NCBI RefSeq assembly: GCF_902167145.1 | Contig: NC_050101.1 | Coordinates: 117,519,789-117,583,788, forward strand | Length of the DNA stretch: 64,000 nt | From: Zea mays | Taxonomy: Eukaryota > Streptophyta > Magnoliopsida > Poales > Poaceae | Direction: 5' to 3' | Shown: one piece after another, positions 22,194-35,318 of the stretch | Position numbering within the stretch: position 1 is the stretch's first letter | Layout of the letters: every line of letters starts with the position of its first letter | The notes under the pieces: model-generated | Database searches by the model: none | The model's input: the letters and a program-made list of their open reading frames with translations, nothing else | Told to the model about the DNA's origin: nothing | Position numbers and translations under genes: made by a program

Positions 22194-25100
22194 TTAAGGG
22201 TAGAAGCGACGTAGCTGTTTGATGTTCCAAGCGTTGCCGTAGATCTCGCCTTGATTGTTGGCCAGCTTGTATGTTCCGGGCTTCAGAACTTTGGCGATGA
22301 CGAATGGCCCCTCCCAGGGGGGCGTGAGCTTGTGCCTCCCTCGGGCGTCTTGCCGCAGCCGAAGCACCAGGTCGCCCACCTAGAGGTCTCGGGACCGGAC
22401 CCCTCGGGCGTGGTAGCGTCGCAGGGACTGCTGGTACCGCGCCGAGTGTAGTAAGGCCTTGTCCCGAGCCTCTTCCAGCTGGTCCAGGGAGTCTTCTCGG
22501 CTTGCTTGGTTGCTTTGATCGTTGTAGGCCCTCGTCCTCGGGGAGCCGTATTCCAGGTCAGTGGGCAAGATGCCTTCGGCCCCGTAGACCAGGAAGAACG
22601 GCGTGAAACCCGTGGCTCGGCTTGGCGTCGTCCTCAGGCTCCAGACCACCGAGGGGAGTTCCTTCATCCATCGCTTGCCAAACTTGTTGAGGCCGTTGTA
22701 GATCCGGGGCTTGAGCCCTTGCAGAATCATGCCGTTGGCACGCTCCACTTGCCCATTTGACATGGGATGGGCCACGGCGGCCCAATCCACCCGGATGTGG
22801 TGATCCTCGCAAAAATCCAAGAATTTTTTGCCGGTGAACTGGGTACCGTTGTCGGTGATGATGGAGTTTGGGAGTCCGAAGCGATGGATGATGTTGGTGA
22901 AGAACGCCACCGCCTGCTCGGACCTGATGCTGTTCAGGGGTCAGACCTCGATCCACTTGGAGAATTTGTTGATGGCGACCAGCAGGTGCGTGTAGCCCCC
23001 GGGCGCCTTCTGCAAGGGACCGACGAGGTCCAGACCCCATACAGCAAAGGGCCAGGTGATGGGTATCGTCTGCAGAGCCTGAGCGGGCAGGCGGGTCTGC
23101 TTCGCATAGAATTGGCACCCTTCGCAGGTGCGGACAATTCTAGTGGCGTCAGCCACCGCCGTTGGCCAGTAGAAGCCTTGCCGGAAAGCATTCCCGACAA
23201 GGGCTCGAGGCGCTGCATGATGGCCGCAAGCCCCCGAGTGTATTTCTTGCAGGAGTTCCTGACCTTCGGCGATGGAGATGCATCGCTGGAGGATGCCCGA
23301 GGAGCTGCGGTGGTAGAGCTCCTCCTCATCGCCCAGCAAAACGAACGACTTGGCGCGTCGCGCTACCCGCCGAGCCTCGGCTTGGTCGAGGGGTAGCTCT
23401 CCTCGGCGGAGATATTGTAGGTACGGGGCCTGCCAATTTCGATCAGGTGTGGCCCCGCTCTGCTCCTCCTCGACGTCCAGTGCCTCGCCCTCGGGGGCCG
23501 AGGGTACCTCGGGCTGAACCGCAGACGCCTCGGGCTGCGCCGAGGGTGCCTCGGGCTGTGCCGAGGGCGCCTTGGGCTGTGCCGAGGGTGCCTCGGGCTC
23601 GGGCGTGTCGTCGATCTTGACGGAGGGTTGATGCAGATCCCGGGAGAAGACGTCTGGGGGGACCGTCGTTCGCCCCGAGGCTATTTTAGCCAGCTCGTCC
23701 GCAGTCTCGTTGTAGCGCCGAGCGATGTGGTTAAGCTCGGGCCCGAAGAACTTGTCTTCCAGGCGCCGAACTTCATCGCAGTAGGCCTCCATCTTCAGGT
23801 CGCGGCAGTGGGAGTTCTTCATGACTTGGTCGATGACGAGCTGCGAGTCACCGCGGGCGTCGAGGCGTCTGACCCCTAGCTCGATGGCGATCCGCAACCC
23901 GTTGACCAGAGCCTCGTACTCGGCCACATTGTTGGACGCCGGGAAATGGAGGCGTAGCACGTAGCGTAGGTGCTTCCCGAGGGGCGAGATGAAGAGCAGG
24001 CCCGCGCCGGCTCCCGTCTTCATCAGCGACCCGTCAAAAAACATGGTCCAGAGCTCCGGTTGGATTGGAGCCGTCGGCAGCTGGGTGTCGACCCATTCAG
24101 CTACGAAGTCCGCCAACACCTAGGACTTGATGGCCTTCCGAGGGGCGAACGAGATTGTTTCGCCCATGATTTCCACCACCCACTTTGCGATCCTGCCCGA
24201 GGCCTCTCGGCACTGGATGATCTCCCCCAGGGGGAAGGATGACACCACAGTTACCGGATGAGACTCGAAGTAGTGTCGTAGCTTCCGCCTCGTCAGGATC
24301 ACAGCATACAGTAGCTTCTAAACTTGTGGGTAGCGGATCTTGGTCTCGGACAATACCTCGCTGACGAAGTAGACTGGCCTCTGAACGGGCAATGCATGCC
24401 CTTCTTCTTGCCTCTCGACCACAATCGCGGTGCTAACCACCTGAGTGGTAGCGGCGACGTAGACCAAGAGGGCTTCTCCATCAGCTGGGGGCACCAAGAC
24501 AGGCGCCTTTGTAAGGAGCGCCTTCAGGTTCCCGAGGGCTTCCTCGGCCTCAGGGGTCCAAGCGAAACACTCGGTCTTCCTTAAGAGGCGGTACAGAGGT
24601 AGACCTCTTTCGCCGAGGCGTGAGATGAAGCGGCTCAGGGCCGCAAGACATCCCATGACCCTCTGTACGCCTTTTAAGTCCTTGATAGGCCCCATGCTGG
24701 TGATGGCTGCGATCTTCTCCGGGTTGGCTTCGATGCCTCGCTCGGAGACAATGAACCCCAGGAGCATGCCCCGGGGCACCCCGAAGACACACTTCTCGGG
24801 ATTGAGCTTGACTCCTTTCGCCTTGAGACATCGGAATGTCACTTCAAGGTCGGAGAGGAGGTCGGAAGCCTTCCTTGTCTTGACTACGATGTCATCGACG
24901 TAGGCCTCGACTATGCGACCGATGTGTTCGCCGAACATATGATTCATGCACCGCTGGTACGTTGCGCCCGCATTCCTCAAACCGAACGGCATGGTGACAT
25001 AGCAGTACATGCCGAACGGCGTGATGAAAGAAGTCGCGAGCTGGTCGGACTCTTTCATCCGGATCTGGTGATACCCTGAGTAGGCATCAAGGAAGGACAG

Positions 25101-26472
25101 GGTTTCGCACCCAGCAGTGGAATCCACGATTTGATCGATGCGAGGCAGAGGGTAGGGAACCTTCGGACATGCTTTGTTGAGACCAGTGTAGTCTACACAC
25201 ATCCGCCATTTCCCCCCTTTCTTCCTCACAAGCACAGGGTTGGCAAGCCATTCGGGATGGAATACCTCTTTGATGAACCCTGCTGCCATTAGCTTGTGGA
25301 TCTCCTCGCCTATCACTCTGCGCTTCTCGTCGAATCGGCGCAGAGGCTGCCTGACGGGTCGGGCTCCGGCCCGAATATCCAGCGAGTGCTCGGCGACATC
25401 CCTCGGTATGCTGGGCATGTCCGAGGGACTCCACGCAAAGACGTCGGCGTTTGCGCGGAGAAAGTCGACGAGCACTGCTTCCTATTTGGGGTCGAGCCCG
25501 GAACCAATCCGGATCTGCTTAGAGGTGTCGCCACTGGGGTCGAGAGGGACGGCCTTAACCGTCTCCGCTGGCTCGAAGTTGCCGGCATGACGCTTCACAT
25601 CTGGCACCTCTTTGGAGAGGTTCTCCAGGTCGGCGATGAGGGCCTCGGACTCGGCGAGGGCCTCGGCGTACTCCACGCACTCCACGTCGCATTTGAACGC
25701 GTGTTTGTACGTGGGGCCGACGGTGATGACCCCGTTGGGGCCCGGCATCTTGAGCTTCAGGTAGGTGTAGTTGGGGACGGCCATGAACTTCGCATAGCAT
25801 GGCCTCCCCAGTACCGCGTGGTAGGTTCCTCGGAACCTGACCACCTCGAACGTCAAGGTCTCCCTTCGGAAGTTGGAGGGCGTTCCGAAGCAGACGGGAA
25901 GGTCGAGCCGTCCGAGGGGCTGGACGCGTTTCCCAGGGATGATCCCGTGGAAGGGCGCAGCGCCTGCCCGGACGGAGGACAGATCGACGTGCAGGAGCCT
26001 GAGGGTCTCGGCGTAGATGATGTTGAGGCAGCTGCCCCCATCCATCAGGACCTTGGTGAGCCTGACGTCGCCGATGATGGGGTCGACGACGAGCGGGTAT
26101 TTCCCGGGCTCGGCACGTGGTCGGGGTGGTCGGCCTGGTCGAAGGTGATGGGCTTGTCGGACCAGTCTAGGTAGACTGGCGCCGCCACCTTCATCGAGCA
26201 AACCTCCCGGCGCTCTTGCTTGCGATGCCGAGCCGAGGCATTCGCCGCATGCCCACCGTAGATCATGAAGCAGTCGCGGACCTCGGGGTACTCTCCTGCT
26301 TGGTGATCTTCCTTCTTGTCGTCGTCGTGGGCCCTACCACCCTCCGCGGGTGGCCCGGCCCTGTGGAAGTGGCGCCGAAGCATGACGCACTCCTCGAGGG
26401 TGTGCTTAACGGGCCCCTGATGATAGGGGCACGGCTCCTTGAGCATCTTGTCGAAGAGGTTAGCACCTCCGG
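22194..26472 (-). pseudogene. Gag end, protease and pol of Huck-like B, with multiple stops
   Basis: Read from 26472 on the minus strand. It starts mid-gag (CPYHQG, EECVMLRRHF), then a frameshift near 26110-26125, then protease (DGGSCLNIIYAETL). Reverse transcriptase follows with YVDDIVVK (about 24920-24895), then a first RNase H, then a second archaeal-type RNase H (FFDGS..GAGAG to about 23700). After a Pro-rich spacer comes integrase with an HHCC zinc site (about 23245-23105) and the DDE core. The final stop is TAA at 22194-22196. In-frame premature stops lie at 25482, 24318, 24120, 22941 and 22380 (lowest base of each), all in the same frame. Four look like CAG to TAG and one like CGA to TGA. 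Two RNase H domains mark the Tat lineage. Confidence 0.93.
23480..23610 (-). repeat. Pro/Ala/Glu-rich coding repeat between RNase H and integrase of B
   Basis: Five diverged 24-27 bp units encode variants of PEAPSAQ. They form a low-complexity spacer between the second RNase H and the integrase zinc site. Confidence 0.85.
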
Positions 26473-29400
26473 TGTGACAGAACCTCCCAAGTAATTAGGC
26501 CCACCTACAGTTGTCCTTGTCCAACGGACTTTAGACAACCCTGTAGGTGCCCCTGACTACTTGACAAGTTTGGTATCTTTCCTTACCTTACCAGGAACGT
26601 CTCACCCATCTTGTAGACATTACAGAACATCGGAGATGAAGAAATGCGGAAGCGAATTACATAATCTTACATTTATTTCAAAAGCAAGCTTGAGTGAGGT
26701 TATTACAGACCAGACTATAAGTGAGTGCAGAGTAGTAATATTATACAAGCCAGGGGAGGCACAAACTCCTCCCGATAAGTTTAATAAACCAAAAGATCCT
26801 AAGTGGAGGACCGAGTCCTCCCGCACTTCAGTCTTCTTTTTCCTCATTTGGTACCACCTTGGAGCAGAAGCAACAAAAGTTTGTCGCTTCCTCACCTAAA
26901 AACAACAAAGGGATAAACCCTGAGTATGGAATACTCAGCAAGTCTTACCCGACTAAGGAAAAGACTCTCAAGGGGATGCTGGATAAACAGGAGTCAAGGA
27001 GAGGCTTTAGCAAAAATCAACTTATACTTTTGCAGAAGTAGCTTACTAAAGTGAGTCCTTACTTTCAGTCTTTTAACGCCATATTAAGTATTAATAGACT
27101 CCATTTGCATCTAGTCTAATTTCACATCACATCAAGACAACATCATTTTTATCCATCGTGTTCACATCCTGACTCTAGGTTGCAGGGAAGTGACCAAGTC
27201 TTCATAACCGCGAAGGTACGGCGATCCGAATCGATTATACTCAGCTGAGGATCTCCAATCACACGACATATGTAGCACTTAACCCTTGCATATGTCAACC
27301 CGCCACCGGGGTTCTTAAGACCGGATCAGGTTCACGCAAACCGAGAGCACAGCTACACCACCGTCCAGCCTCTTGCCACGGAGGGTACACGCTACTCTCG
27401 CCACCGCTCCACGCCCATTTCGTGTTATCTTATTCCGGCCTTAGTCTGCCCGAGGCAAGGCTTACCCATGACGAGGCATGTGACCAGTTAAAGGGTCCTC
27501 GGTCAGCACGCCTACATACGCGTTAATCCTTAACCAACCTGGGTAGAACATCACCTGTTCCTACCCCCAAGTTTCAATTTAAGTATTTACACCCTTAGGA
27601 ATGTGTCTGTCCCTTAGGATGAAAGAGCATCACGGGGAGCTTTGCAGTAAGATCCCACTATTGCTCCAAATGAAAATATTCTTGCAGGTAGAAGCCATCC
27701 TCTCCATGGTTAAATTGAGGACAACTTCTATCCACAAGATCTAAGCAAGTCTAAGCATTTTTGTAAATCATGTTTTGATACTTCACCGAAGTATCTATAA
27801 AAGGTATGGATATCAAGGAAAAGCAATGCATCAAAGGGTTTCAAGTAACTCCTATGAACCTAATGCACATTTCACTAGACTTAAGTGTGCCAAAAGTATT
27901 TAAAACACAAGGAAAGGGGTTGCATGCACCGGGGCTTGCCTTCGTTCACAGGTGAATCAGGCTCAGATCCACAGATATCAAAGTAGAAATGATTTCCGGC
28001 CTGAGACTCCGAAGGTGGTGGTGTCTCCTCTTCGGTTACTTCGATTTCTTCCTCACGTTCTAATCATAACCATAGATATGTATAAGAATGGATGCCATGG
28101 GATGCTCATGAGGATGCAAAGATAACATAAACTTATTATTTATGTCTTGAATACAACTTGCCTTCACGGAGTTCCGGGAACTTCGGGTTTCCGGAGTCGG
28201 TAAAGGAGTTCATAGGGCAGGGGGGGTGTTTTGGGGTTTGGTGATCAAACAAGGTCCAAATCAATTCAAACTCTACCCAAGGCTTCTAAATATTATATAA
28301 CACTCATATAAAAGTTTTGGGCATTTTAGGACTTATCAATTATTTTCTAAAAATCTATAACCAAGACTTTTAACTATTTTAATTACTCTAAAATTTCTTA
28401 CTTTCACTAAAAATCACCAACTTATTTTTATTAAATACTATGGAAAATAACAAACCTAGGAAAATTAGTTTCACAATTTTAGCAGTTTTCTACATTTTTC
28501 TACACATTTTTGAATCTCTGCTGAAAAAGAAAAAGGAAAAGAATTAGTAGAACTGGGCCGAATTCAGCCCAGCGGCCCAAGACCAGGGAGGAAAGCGCCC
28601 GCGCGCGCGCCCGCGCAGCGCTGGCGGCTTTACAGAAAGGTCCTCGGGGTTTTTGTTAACTGGAGATGGGTTCGGTCACTGTTACGTTGAGTCACTGACT
28701 GTTTGCAGAACACCCCTCTGATTTCTATTCCTTCGCGGGGGAAGGTCCACGACGACGGTGAACGCGACCGAGCTCCGGTGAGCTCGTAGGCCGACCGATT
28801 GGGGCAAGTACTGGCATCCCCGAGCAGCTAATGCCAAATTGGATCTTCCCCGATCAATTCCCCCAACCCAATTTCGCAAATGGGTGCCTGGTTGGTTCTG
28901 GCCACAGCGACCGAGAATGTTGTGGCGAGACAACCATGTTCCCGGCGTGCAGAGGGTTTCTAGTTCAATTGCGTGGGTCGGCGAGCATCACTAACATGCA
29001 CAGATGCTAGAACAGGAACAAGGAGGGTATGAGCAGACCTGTGGAGGGCTGGCCGCGGTGAGGTTGATTTCGGGTGGCGGAAACTTGATTTGGGGGAAAA
29101 CCGAAATTCAAGCGCACTGGTGCACGATTGCTAGCGATTCACGGTGGCTAGGTGGGTGATGATGTTGCGAAGCTAGTGGGGGCTTCAATTTATAGGCGGA
29201 GTGATCGGTGGCCGCAAATTTTGGACGAGCAACGCGGCGGCCGGAGGGGAGGAAGAAGCCTGACGCGGTGAATACGTGGCTATTGCCGTGGCAAGCTCCC
29301 CGGCGACGATGGGACGGGTAGAGGGAGTCATGGCGACGCTGTAAAACGGCTAGGCCACGCGGCGCACGGTCGGGAAGCGGCGGTCGACGGCGAACTTATC

Positions 29401-30504
29401 GTGCCAGCCGCAAGGCAGAAAGGAAGACAGGAGAGGGGGTCGTCGGAGTGGTGGCCAGCTCACCGGCGGTAAGGATCTTTACTGAGCTGTGCATAACCGA
29501 TGACCACGACGCACGAATCACGACGAGCAGGGATCAACGGTGATGGACACCGGCGGCGAGCAGGGGGGTGAACCTGCGATCTTCTTCAGTTTGGAACTAC
29601 TGTACCATGGCAAGGGCTTCATCAGTCGCCTGACAACCAAAGTTGAAGCTGAGTTTCCTCTCGATTTCCCATAACAACTCCAACCAAGATCTGCAGCAAA
29701 GTTGTAAAGCAACATGCCCTCTACAATCTTGCCATCTGATGTTGCCCCAAAAAGCCACTGCATCTGGCTTGAAATTGGGCTTGAAGTTCAGGGCAAGAAT
29801 CTGTTAGTCTGATATTCAGACAGAACCAGACTGACAGTCCAACTTGGGTTGAGATTTTCTCTATTTTTTTCATAAGGACATGGCTTGAACCCTTAAACAA
29901 AGTTGTTCTCCTATGATTGGGCTATCAACTTGATGTGGTGACCTAGGGCAAAAACCCTATGCTTTGAAAGTTACAAAGCCCTAAAGTGGAGCCTTTAACA
30001 CTGAATTTCAGACTTAGTGTAGAACTCAAATGAGGTCCATTTTGCACTTAAGTCCAAATCTCAGGGTTTGGCTTGTAAATTCACATATTTGTGAACCAAA
30101 GGACTTAAGACACTTATTTGACTTGGTTTTTGCACTTTAGTCTAAAAGTGGACTAATTTTGCAAATAAGCCCCTAGGGTTTGGTTTCAGGGTTTTCCAGG
30201 GTTCCAATTAGGGTTTCTGGTATCCCAGGGGTATAAAAGTGATTCAAGTTTATTCTTAGGGTCATTTTATGACTTTTACCCTAAAGCTTTAGGTTTTCTT
30301 AACTTGGGTTAAGTTTTACCCCTTTAACCACTATTTAGGGTTAAGTTCCTCAACCAGGGTTCCATTTGCAAAAACATTAAAACAATACAACTTGTTTGAA
30401 ATTTTTGCCTAGTGAATGCACTCTAGGTGTGTCAAACATATGCAATGCCAATGCTTATGATGTCATGCTCAAGTTTTAGTAATAGTAACACCAGGGGTGT
30501 TACA
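26473..30504 (-). repeat. 3' LTR of C2
   Basis: 4,032 bp, TGTGACAGAACC to GGGGTGTTACA in plus view. Versus C1 it has distinct blocks at 26513-26540, 27945-28060 and about 29930-30070, and is almost identical elsewhere. Confidence 0.95.
26828..29494 (-). CDS. Candidate spliced acidic mini-protein gene in the C2 3' LTR
   Basis: Proposed exons are 29494-29464, 28059-27940 and 26895-26828, with the same splice boundaries and phase 1 as C1. The middle exon is two codons shorter than in C1 (three instead of five prolines). It differs from C1 at nine codons by one synonymous third-position base and at one codon by Val to Ile. The frame is open through all exons. That pattern is what a protein-coding exon under constraint would show. 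Confidence 0.5.
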
Positions 30505-30523
30505 TCCTTCCCCCCATAAAAGA
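30505..30523 (-). promoter_or_regulatory. Polypurine tract of C2
   Basis: Same TTATGGGGGGAAGGA purine run before the 3' LTR as in C1. Confidence 0.85.
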
Positions 30524-30655
30524 ATCTCGTCACGAGATTAAAAATCCTAGGGTAGGTAATGGTAAAGGAAACACATCACATTTTTATTTCCTTATTTTTG
30601 GTACAAGACAGGGGTGATGTGGGGGTTACTTCTTTATCACACAGCTATACAGACT

Positions 30656-33600
30656 TTACAATTTACATGAGGCTAGAAAGCCTGGGAAATTCTTATCCAA
30701 GAAGTCTTGGGTTTCCCATGTAGCCTCATCTTCCGAATGCTGGTTCCACTGTATCTTGTAGAATTTGAGAATCTTTCTTCGGGTGACCCTGTCCTTTTGA
30801 TCCAGAACTCGAATAGGATGTTCCGAGTATGTTAAATCTGGTTCCAGGACAACATCAGCCACTTCAACGGTTCGATCAGGAACCCGAAGACACTTCTTCA
30901 GTTGTGACACGTGGAACACATTGTGCACAGCAGACAATGTTTCGGGGAGCTGAAGTCGGTATGCCACTGGTCCACATTGCTCAAGCACCAACAATGGACC
31001 AATGTATCTGGGTGCAAGTTTCCCTTTTACCCCGAAACGCGATACACCCTTCATTGGTGAAACTTTTAAGTAGACATAATCGTTTACCAGAAAGCATAAG
31101 GGTTGTCGTCGTCGGTCTGCATAATTCTTTTGTCGAGTCTGAGCTTTCTTCATATTATGAATAATTCTCTGAACCTTTTCCTCAACCTCTTTCACCATAT
31201 CAGGTCTAAAGAAGTATCTTTCTCCAGGTTCAGACCAATTTAGCGGAGTTCGACACCGACGTCCATATAAAGCTTCAAAAGGTGCCATCTTGATACTTTC
31301 TTGATAACTGTTATTGTATGAAAACTCCGCTAGGGGCAAACATTCATCCCATTTTGGTGAGAAGTCCAGGACACATGCCCGCAGCATATCTTCAAGTATT
31401 TGGTTCACCCTCTCAGTCTGCCCACTGGTTTGAGGATGATAAGCCGAACTGTGGAGCAATTTAGTACCCAAGGAGTTGTGAAGTGCTTCCCAGAACTTGG
31501 CTACAAATTGAGGTCCACGATCCGACACAATGGTCTTCGGAACACCGTGCAGACTGAGAATGCGGGCAATGTATAATGCTGCATAAGTGGCTACTGTATA
31601 TTTGGTCCTGACGGGTAAGAAGTGGGCAATCTTTGTGAGTCGATCAACTATAACCCAAATAGAATCATACCCATTGGCCGTCCTGGGCAGTCCCACAATA
31701 AAGTCCATACTGATGTCTTCCCATTTCCATGTTGGGATTGGCAAAGATTGTAATGGACCAGCAGTTTTCATGTGTATGGCCTTGACACGTCTGCAAGTGT
31801 CACACTTCACCACATAGCGTGCAATTTCAATCTTCATCTTCGTCCACCAATAATGCTGCTTTAAGTCTTGATACATCTTAGTGCTTCCGGGATGGATAGA
31901 ATAATGACTAAGATGTGCTTCATCAAGAATTTGCTGGCGGAGTTCTTCGTTCTTTGGTACTACTATGCGGTTTTTAAACCATATCACACCTTGATCGTCT
32001 TCTTTGAAACACTTGGCTGTTCCAGCCCTTATCTTTTCTCGTATGTGCTTCATACCCAGATTATCCTTTTGAGCATCAATTATTCTTTGCAAAATGATTG
32101 ACTCAAGCCTTAACTGATTTAAAGTCCCTTGTTGGATGATCCCCAGGTTTAGCTTTTCCATTTCTTGACACAAAGTGTTCTCGAAGCTCTTTGCCATAAG
32201 ACAGTGGCAGGAAGTCTTACGACTCAATGCATCTGCCACCACATTGGCCTTGCCTGGGTGATAATGGATCTCCAGTTCATAGTCTTTAATGAGCTCAAGC
32301 CATCGTCTTTGCCTCATATTTAACTCTGACTGGGTGAAGATGTACTTCAAACTTTTATGATCTGTATATATGTGACAGATATTTCCCAGCAGATAGTGAC
32401 GCCAAATCTTTAGGGCATGAACCACAGCAGCTAGCTCCAGATCATGAGTTGGATAGTGCTCCTCATGTCGGCGCAACTGCCTTGAAGCATACGCGATCAC
32501 TCGGCCCTCTTGCATCAGTACACAGCCGAGCCCACTGCCAGATGCATCACAATATACATCAAAAGGTTTAGTGATGTCCGGTTGAGCTAATACCGGAGTA
32601 GTGGTCAATAGTGTCTTTAATTGCTCAAAGGCTTCATTGCACTTAGAAGACCAATTGAACTTAATGTCATTCTTTAATAAACTTGTGATTGGCTTCACAA
32701 GCTTAGAAAAATCTGGTATGAATCTGCGATAATACCCAGCTAGTCCAAGAAAACTCCGGACTTGGTGAACAGTTGTTGGGGGTTTCCACTCCAGAATATC
32801 TTTGACCTTGCTAGGATCTACCGCAATTCCTTTAGCTGATAATACGTGCCCCAAAAATTGAATTTCTTCCAGCCAGAACGCGCACTTGCTGAACTTGGCA
32901 TAAAGCTGATGTTCCCTCAGGCGCGTCAATACAATCCGTAGATGTTGAGCATGGTCCTCTTCATTCTTAGAATATATCAAGATATCGTCGATGAAGACTA
33001 CTACGAATTTGTCCAACTCGGGCATGAACACCGAGTTCATTAGATAAGTGAAATGGGCAGGAGCATTTGTGAGCCCAAAAGACATTACCAAGTATTCAAA
33101 CAATCCATATCGCGTAGTAAACGCGGTCTTCGGTATATCCTCGGGCCGAATACGGATTTGATGATAGCCCGACCTGAGATCAATTTTGGAAAATACCCTC
33201 GCCCCAGTCAGTTGATCAAATAAGATGTCGATCCTGGGAAGGGGGTACTTATTCTTGATAGTGACCTCATTTAGGGGTCGATAATCCACGCACATTCTCA
33301 AGGTTTGATCTTTCTTCTTAACAAAAATGGCGGGACAACCCCAAGGGGACGAGCTTGGCCGGATGAATCCCTTATTCAATAGATCTTGTAATTGAAGCTT
33401 CAGTTCCGCCAACTCATTAGGGGGCATGCGGTACGATCTTCGGGAGATAGGAGCCGTACCGGGCTTTAGCTCAATTACGAATTCTACATCTCTTTCAGGG
33501 GGCAGTCCAGGCAAATCTTCCGGAAATACATCTGGAAACTCACATACTACCGGAATGTTCTTGATCTCCGGTACAATGGCTTCATAGACTCTACCAGAAG

Positions 33601-35125
33601 CTTTGGCTGGATTGGTTACTGGGAGAGTCAAAAGAATCTCTTCTTGGTTATAGCTCAACCTGACGGTTCTGAGTTCAGTGTTGAGGATTGCCTTGTGTTG
33701 GGTTAACCAATTCATACCCAGAATTACATCTATATCCTGGCCCTTCAGAACAATCATGTTAGCAGGAAAGTTCCGTCCGGCCATTGTTACTGGCACTCCA
33801 TAGGCCACTTCTTTAGTATAAATGTGTCCCCCAGGTGAATGTATTTTAAATCCCTCCTTTGATTCATGGTATGCAATATGATGTTGTTCCACAAACTTCT
33901 TGCTAATAAATGTATGTGAAGCACCAGAATCAAAAAGAATAATTGCTGGGTGACTGGCCACGGGAAACGTACCCATCATCACCGGTTCTCCTTCCGGTGT
34001 AGTAGCCACTTGAGTGTAATATATACGCCCTGTCTTCTTCGTATTCTTCCCCACAGCATTTCCTTTAGGCTGAGCTGATTTCCCAGATCCTTGCGAAGCA
34101 TTAGATTGATTTTGCCTAGGATATGGGCAGTCTTTGATAAAGTGTCCCGACTTGCCACAATTAAAACACCCAGTTGAAGAACTAGGCAAGGCAGGAAATC
34201 GAGTGCCTGGGGCACCCGGCTGTTTTGGGGTAGTGGGGGTATTATTGGGGCGGATAATGATAGGCTGCTTGAAGGGAAATGAAGGTGGACGAGAAAAAGG
34301 GCGATTTTGGCTTGAGGGTCGAATCACAAACCGTAGTTTCTTCGCCTGGCCCTGATTAGGCCTCTCACCACCGAATCCCTTATTCTTCCCAGAATTTGTG
34401 TATTTGGCTTCAACAGATAAGGCTGTGCTGACAGCCTTTCCATATGTGAGGTCTATGCATGTGGCCATTTTCCTTTGTAGCCGATCATTCAGTCCCCGCA
34501 TAAAACAGTTCTTCTTCTTCAAATCTGTATTCACCTGGTCGATAGCATACTGCGACAGGTGATTGAACTTGTTGAGATATTGAGTAATGGTATCTCCGCC
34601 TTGTTGTAACTTCATAAACTCCTCTTGTTTCATGTGCAGCACTCCTTCGGGGATGTAGTGTTCACGGAAGGCTGCTTTAAACTCATCCCAGGTGACTTGA
34701 TGGTTGTCAGGTTGAATAGCCACGAAATTTCCCCACCAGGTACTGGCAGGACCACGGAGTTGTTGTGCGGCGAACAACGGCTTTTGCGTCTCTGAGCAAC
34801 GGAGAAGACCAAATTTTTGCTCGATAACCCGAATCCACTCGTCAGCTTCTAGGGGATCTTCTGCCTTGACGAATAGAGGTGGACGAGTTTCCGAGAAATC
34901 CAGATAAGTGGTCTCACGGGGACCTTGCGGATAACCTCTTCCCGCCTGCTGCTGGAATTGTTGCTGACCCGCCATTTCCCTAAGGAAGCGGGTATTATCG
35001 GCGGTGGCATTCACCAAGGCGGCGATCGCCTCGGCTAACGTGGGAGGAACTGGAGGTGGGTTTGGGGTAACATCCCGTCCCCCAGAAGTTCCTGCTGCAT
35101 CCTGTCCTCGAGTCCTGGTCGGCAT
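30656..35125 (-). CDS. Gag-pol polyprotein of C2, intact
   Basis: Uninterrupted frame of 1,489 codons from the ATG at 35125 (open from 35140). It is collinear with the C1 protein, with the same domain order: capsid, [14 protein letters not shown] knuckle, DSGAS protease, FIDDILIYS reverse transcriptase, RNase H, HHCC and D-D-E integrase, and chromodomain-like end. Most differences from C1 are scattered single residues. The exception is a cluster around residues 1334-1388 ([18 protein letters not shown] in place of the C1 version), just before and within the GPF/Y module. All catalytic residues are kept. Expression may be harmed because D now separates the 5' LTR from this frame. Confidence 0.97.
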   Translation of the reverse strand: MPTRTRGQDAAGTSGGRDVTPNPPPVPPTLAEAIAALVNATADNTRFLREMAGQQQFQQQAGRGYPQGPRETTYLDFSETRPPLFVKAEDPLEADEWIRVIEQKFGLLRCSETQKPLFAAQQLRGPASTWWGNFVAIQPDNHQVTWDEFKAAFREHYIPEGVLHMKQEEFMKLQQGGDTITQYLNKFNHLSQYAIDQVNTDLKKKNCFMRGLNDRLQRKMATCIDLTYGKAVSTALSVEAKYTNSGKNKGFGGERPNQGQAKKLRFVIRPSSQNRPFSRPPSFPFKQPIIIRPNNTPTTPKQPGAPGTRFPALPSSSTGCFNCGKSGHFIKDCPYPRQNQSNASQGSGKSAQPKGNAVGKNTKKTGRIYYTQVATTPEGEPVMMGTFPVASHPAIILFDSGASHTFISKKFVEQHHIAYHESKEGFKIHSPGGHIYTKEVAYGVPVTMAGRNFPANMIVLKGQDIDVILGMNWLTQHKAILNTELRTVRLSYNQEEILLTLPVTNPAKASGRVYEAIVPEIKNIPVVCEFPDVFPEDLPGLPPERDVEFVIELKPGTAPISRRSYRMPPNELAELKLQLQDLLNKGFIRPSSSPWGCPAIFVKKKDQTLRMCVDYRPLNEVTIKNKYPLPRIDILFDQLTGARVFSKIDLRSGYHQIRIRPEDIPKTAFTTRYGLFEYLVMSFGLTNAPAHFTYLMNSVFMPELDKFVVVFIDDILIYSKNEEDHAQHLRIVLTRLREHQLYAKFSKCAFWLEEIQFLGHVLSAKGIAVDPSKVKDILEWKPPTTVHQVRSFLGLAGYYRRFIPDFSKLVKPITSLLKNDIKFNWSSKCNEAFEQLKTLLTTTPVLAQPDITKPFDVYCDASGSGLGCVLMQEGRVIAYASRQLRRHEEHYPTHDLELAAVVHALKIWRHYLLGNICHIYTDHKSLKYIFTQSELNMRQRRWLELIKDYELEIHYHPGKANVVADALSRKTSCHCLMAKSFENTLCQEMEKLNLGIIQQGTLNQLRLESIILQRIIDAQKDNLGMKHIREKIRAGTAKCFKEDDQGVIWFKNRIVVPKNEELRQQILDEAHLSHYSIHPGSTKMYQDLKQHYWWTKMKIEIARYVVKCDTCRRVKAIHMKTAGPLQSLPIPTWKWEDISMDFIVGLPRTANGYDSIWVIVDRLTKIAHFLPVRTKYTVATYAALYIARILSLHGVPKTIVSDRGPQFVAKFWEALHNSLGTKLLHSSAYHPQTSGQTERVNQILEDMLRACVLDFSPKWDECLPLAEFSYNNSYQESIKMAPFEALYGRRCRTPLNWSEPGERYFFRPDMVKEVEEKVQRIIHNMKKAQTRQKNYADRRRQPLCFLVNDYVYLKVSPMKGVSRFGVKGKLAPRYIGPLLVLEQCGPVAYRLQLPETLSAVHNVFHVSQLKKCLRVPDRTVEVADVVLEPDLTYSEHPIRVLDQKDRVTRRKILKFYKIQWNQHSEDEATWETQDFLDKNFPGFLASCKL

Positions 35126-35318
35126 CTGTGGCAAAAACATTTGAAGTAAACATAATGTGCCAGAGAAAACCTTCCATTTTACATTACTATAAAAAGTAAT
35201 GATACAGACTCGATATTACATAACAGGATACAATACCCATTATACAAAGGTTCAACCTATTATACAATAGTACACTCTACAATACCCTTCCATACACTAC
35301 TCTACTTCTATTACACCT

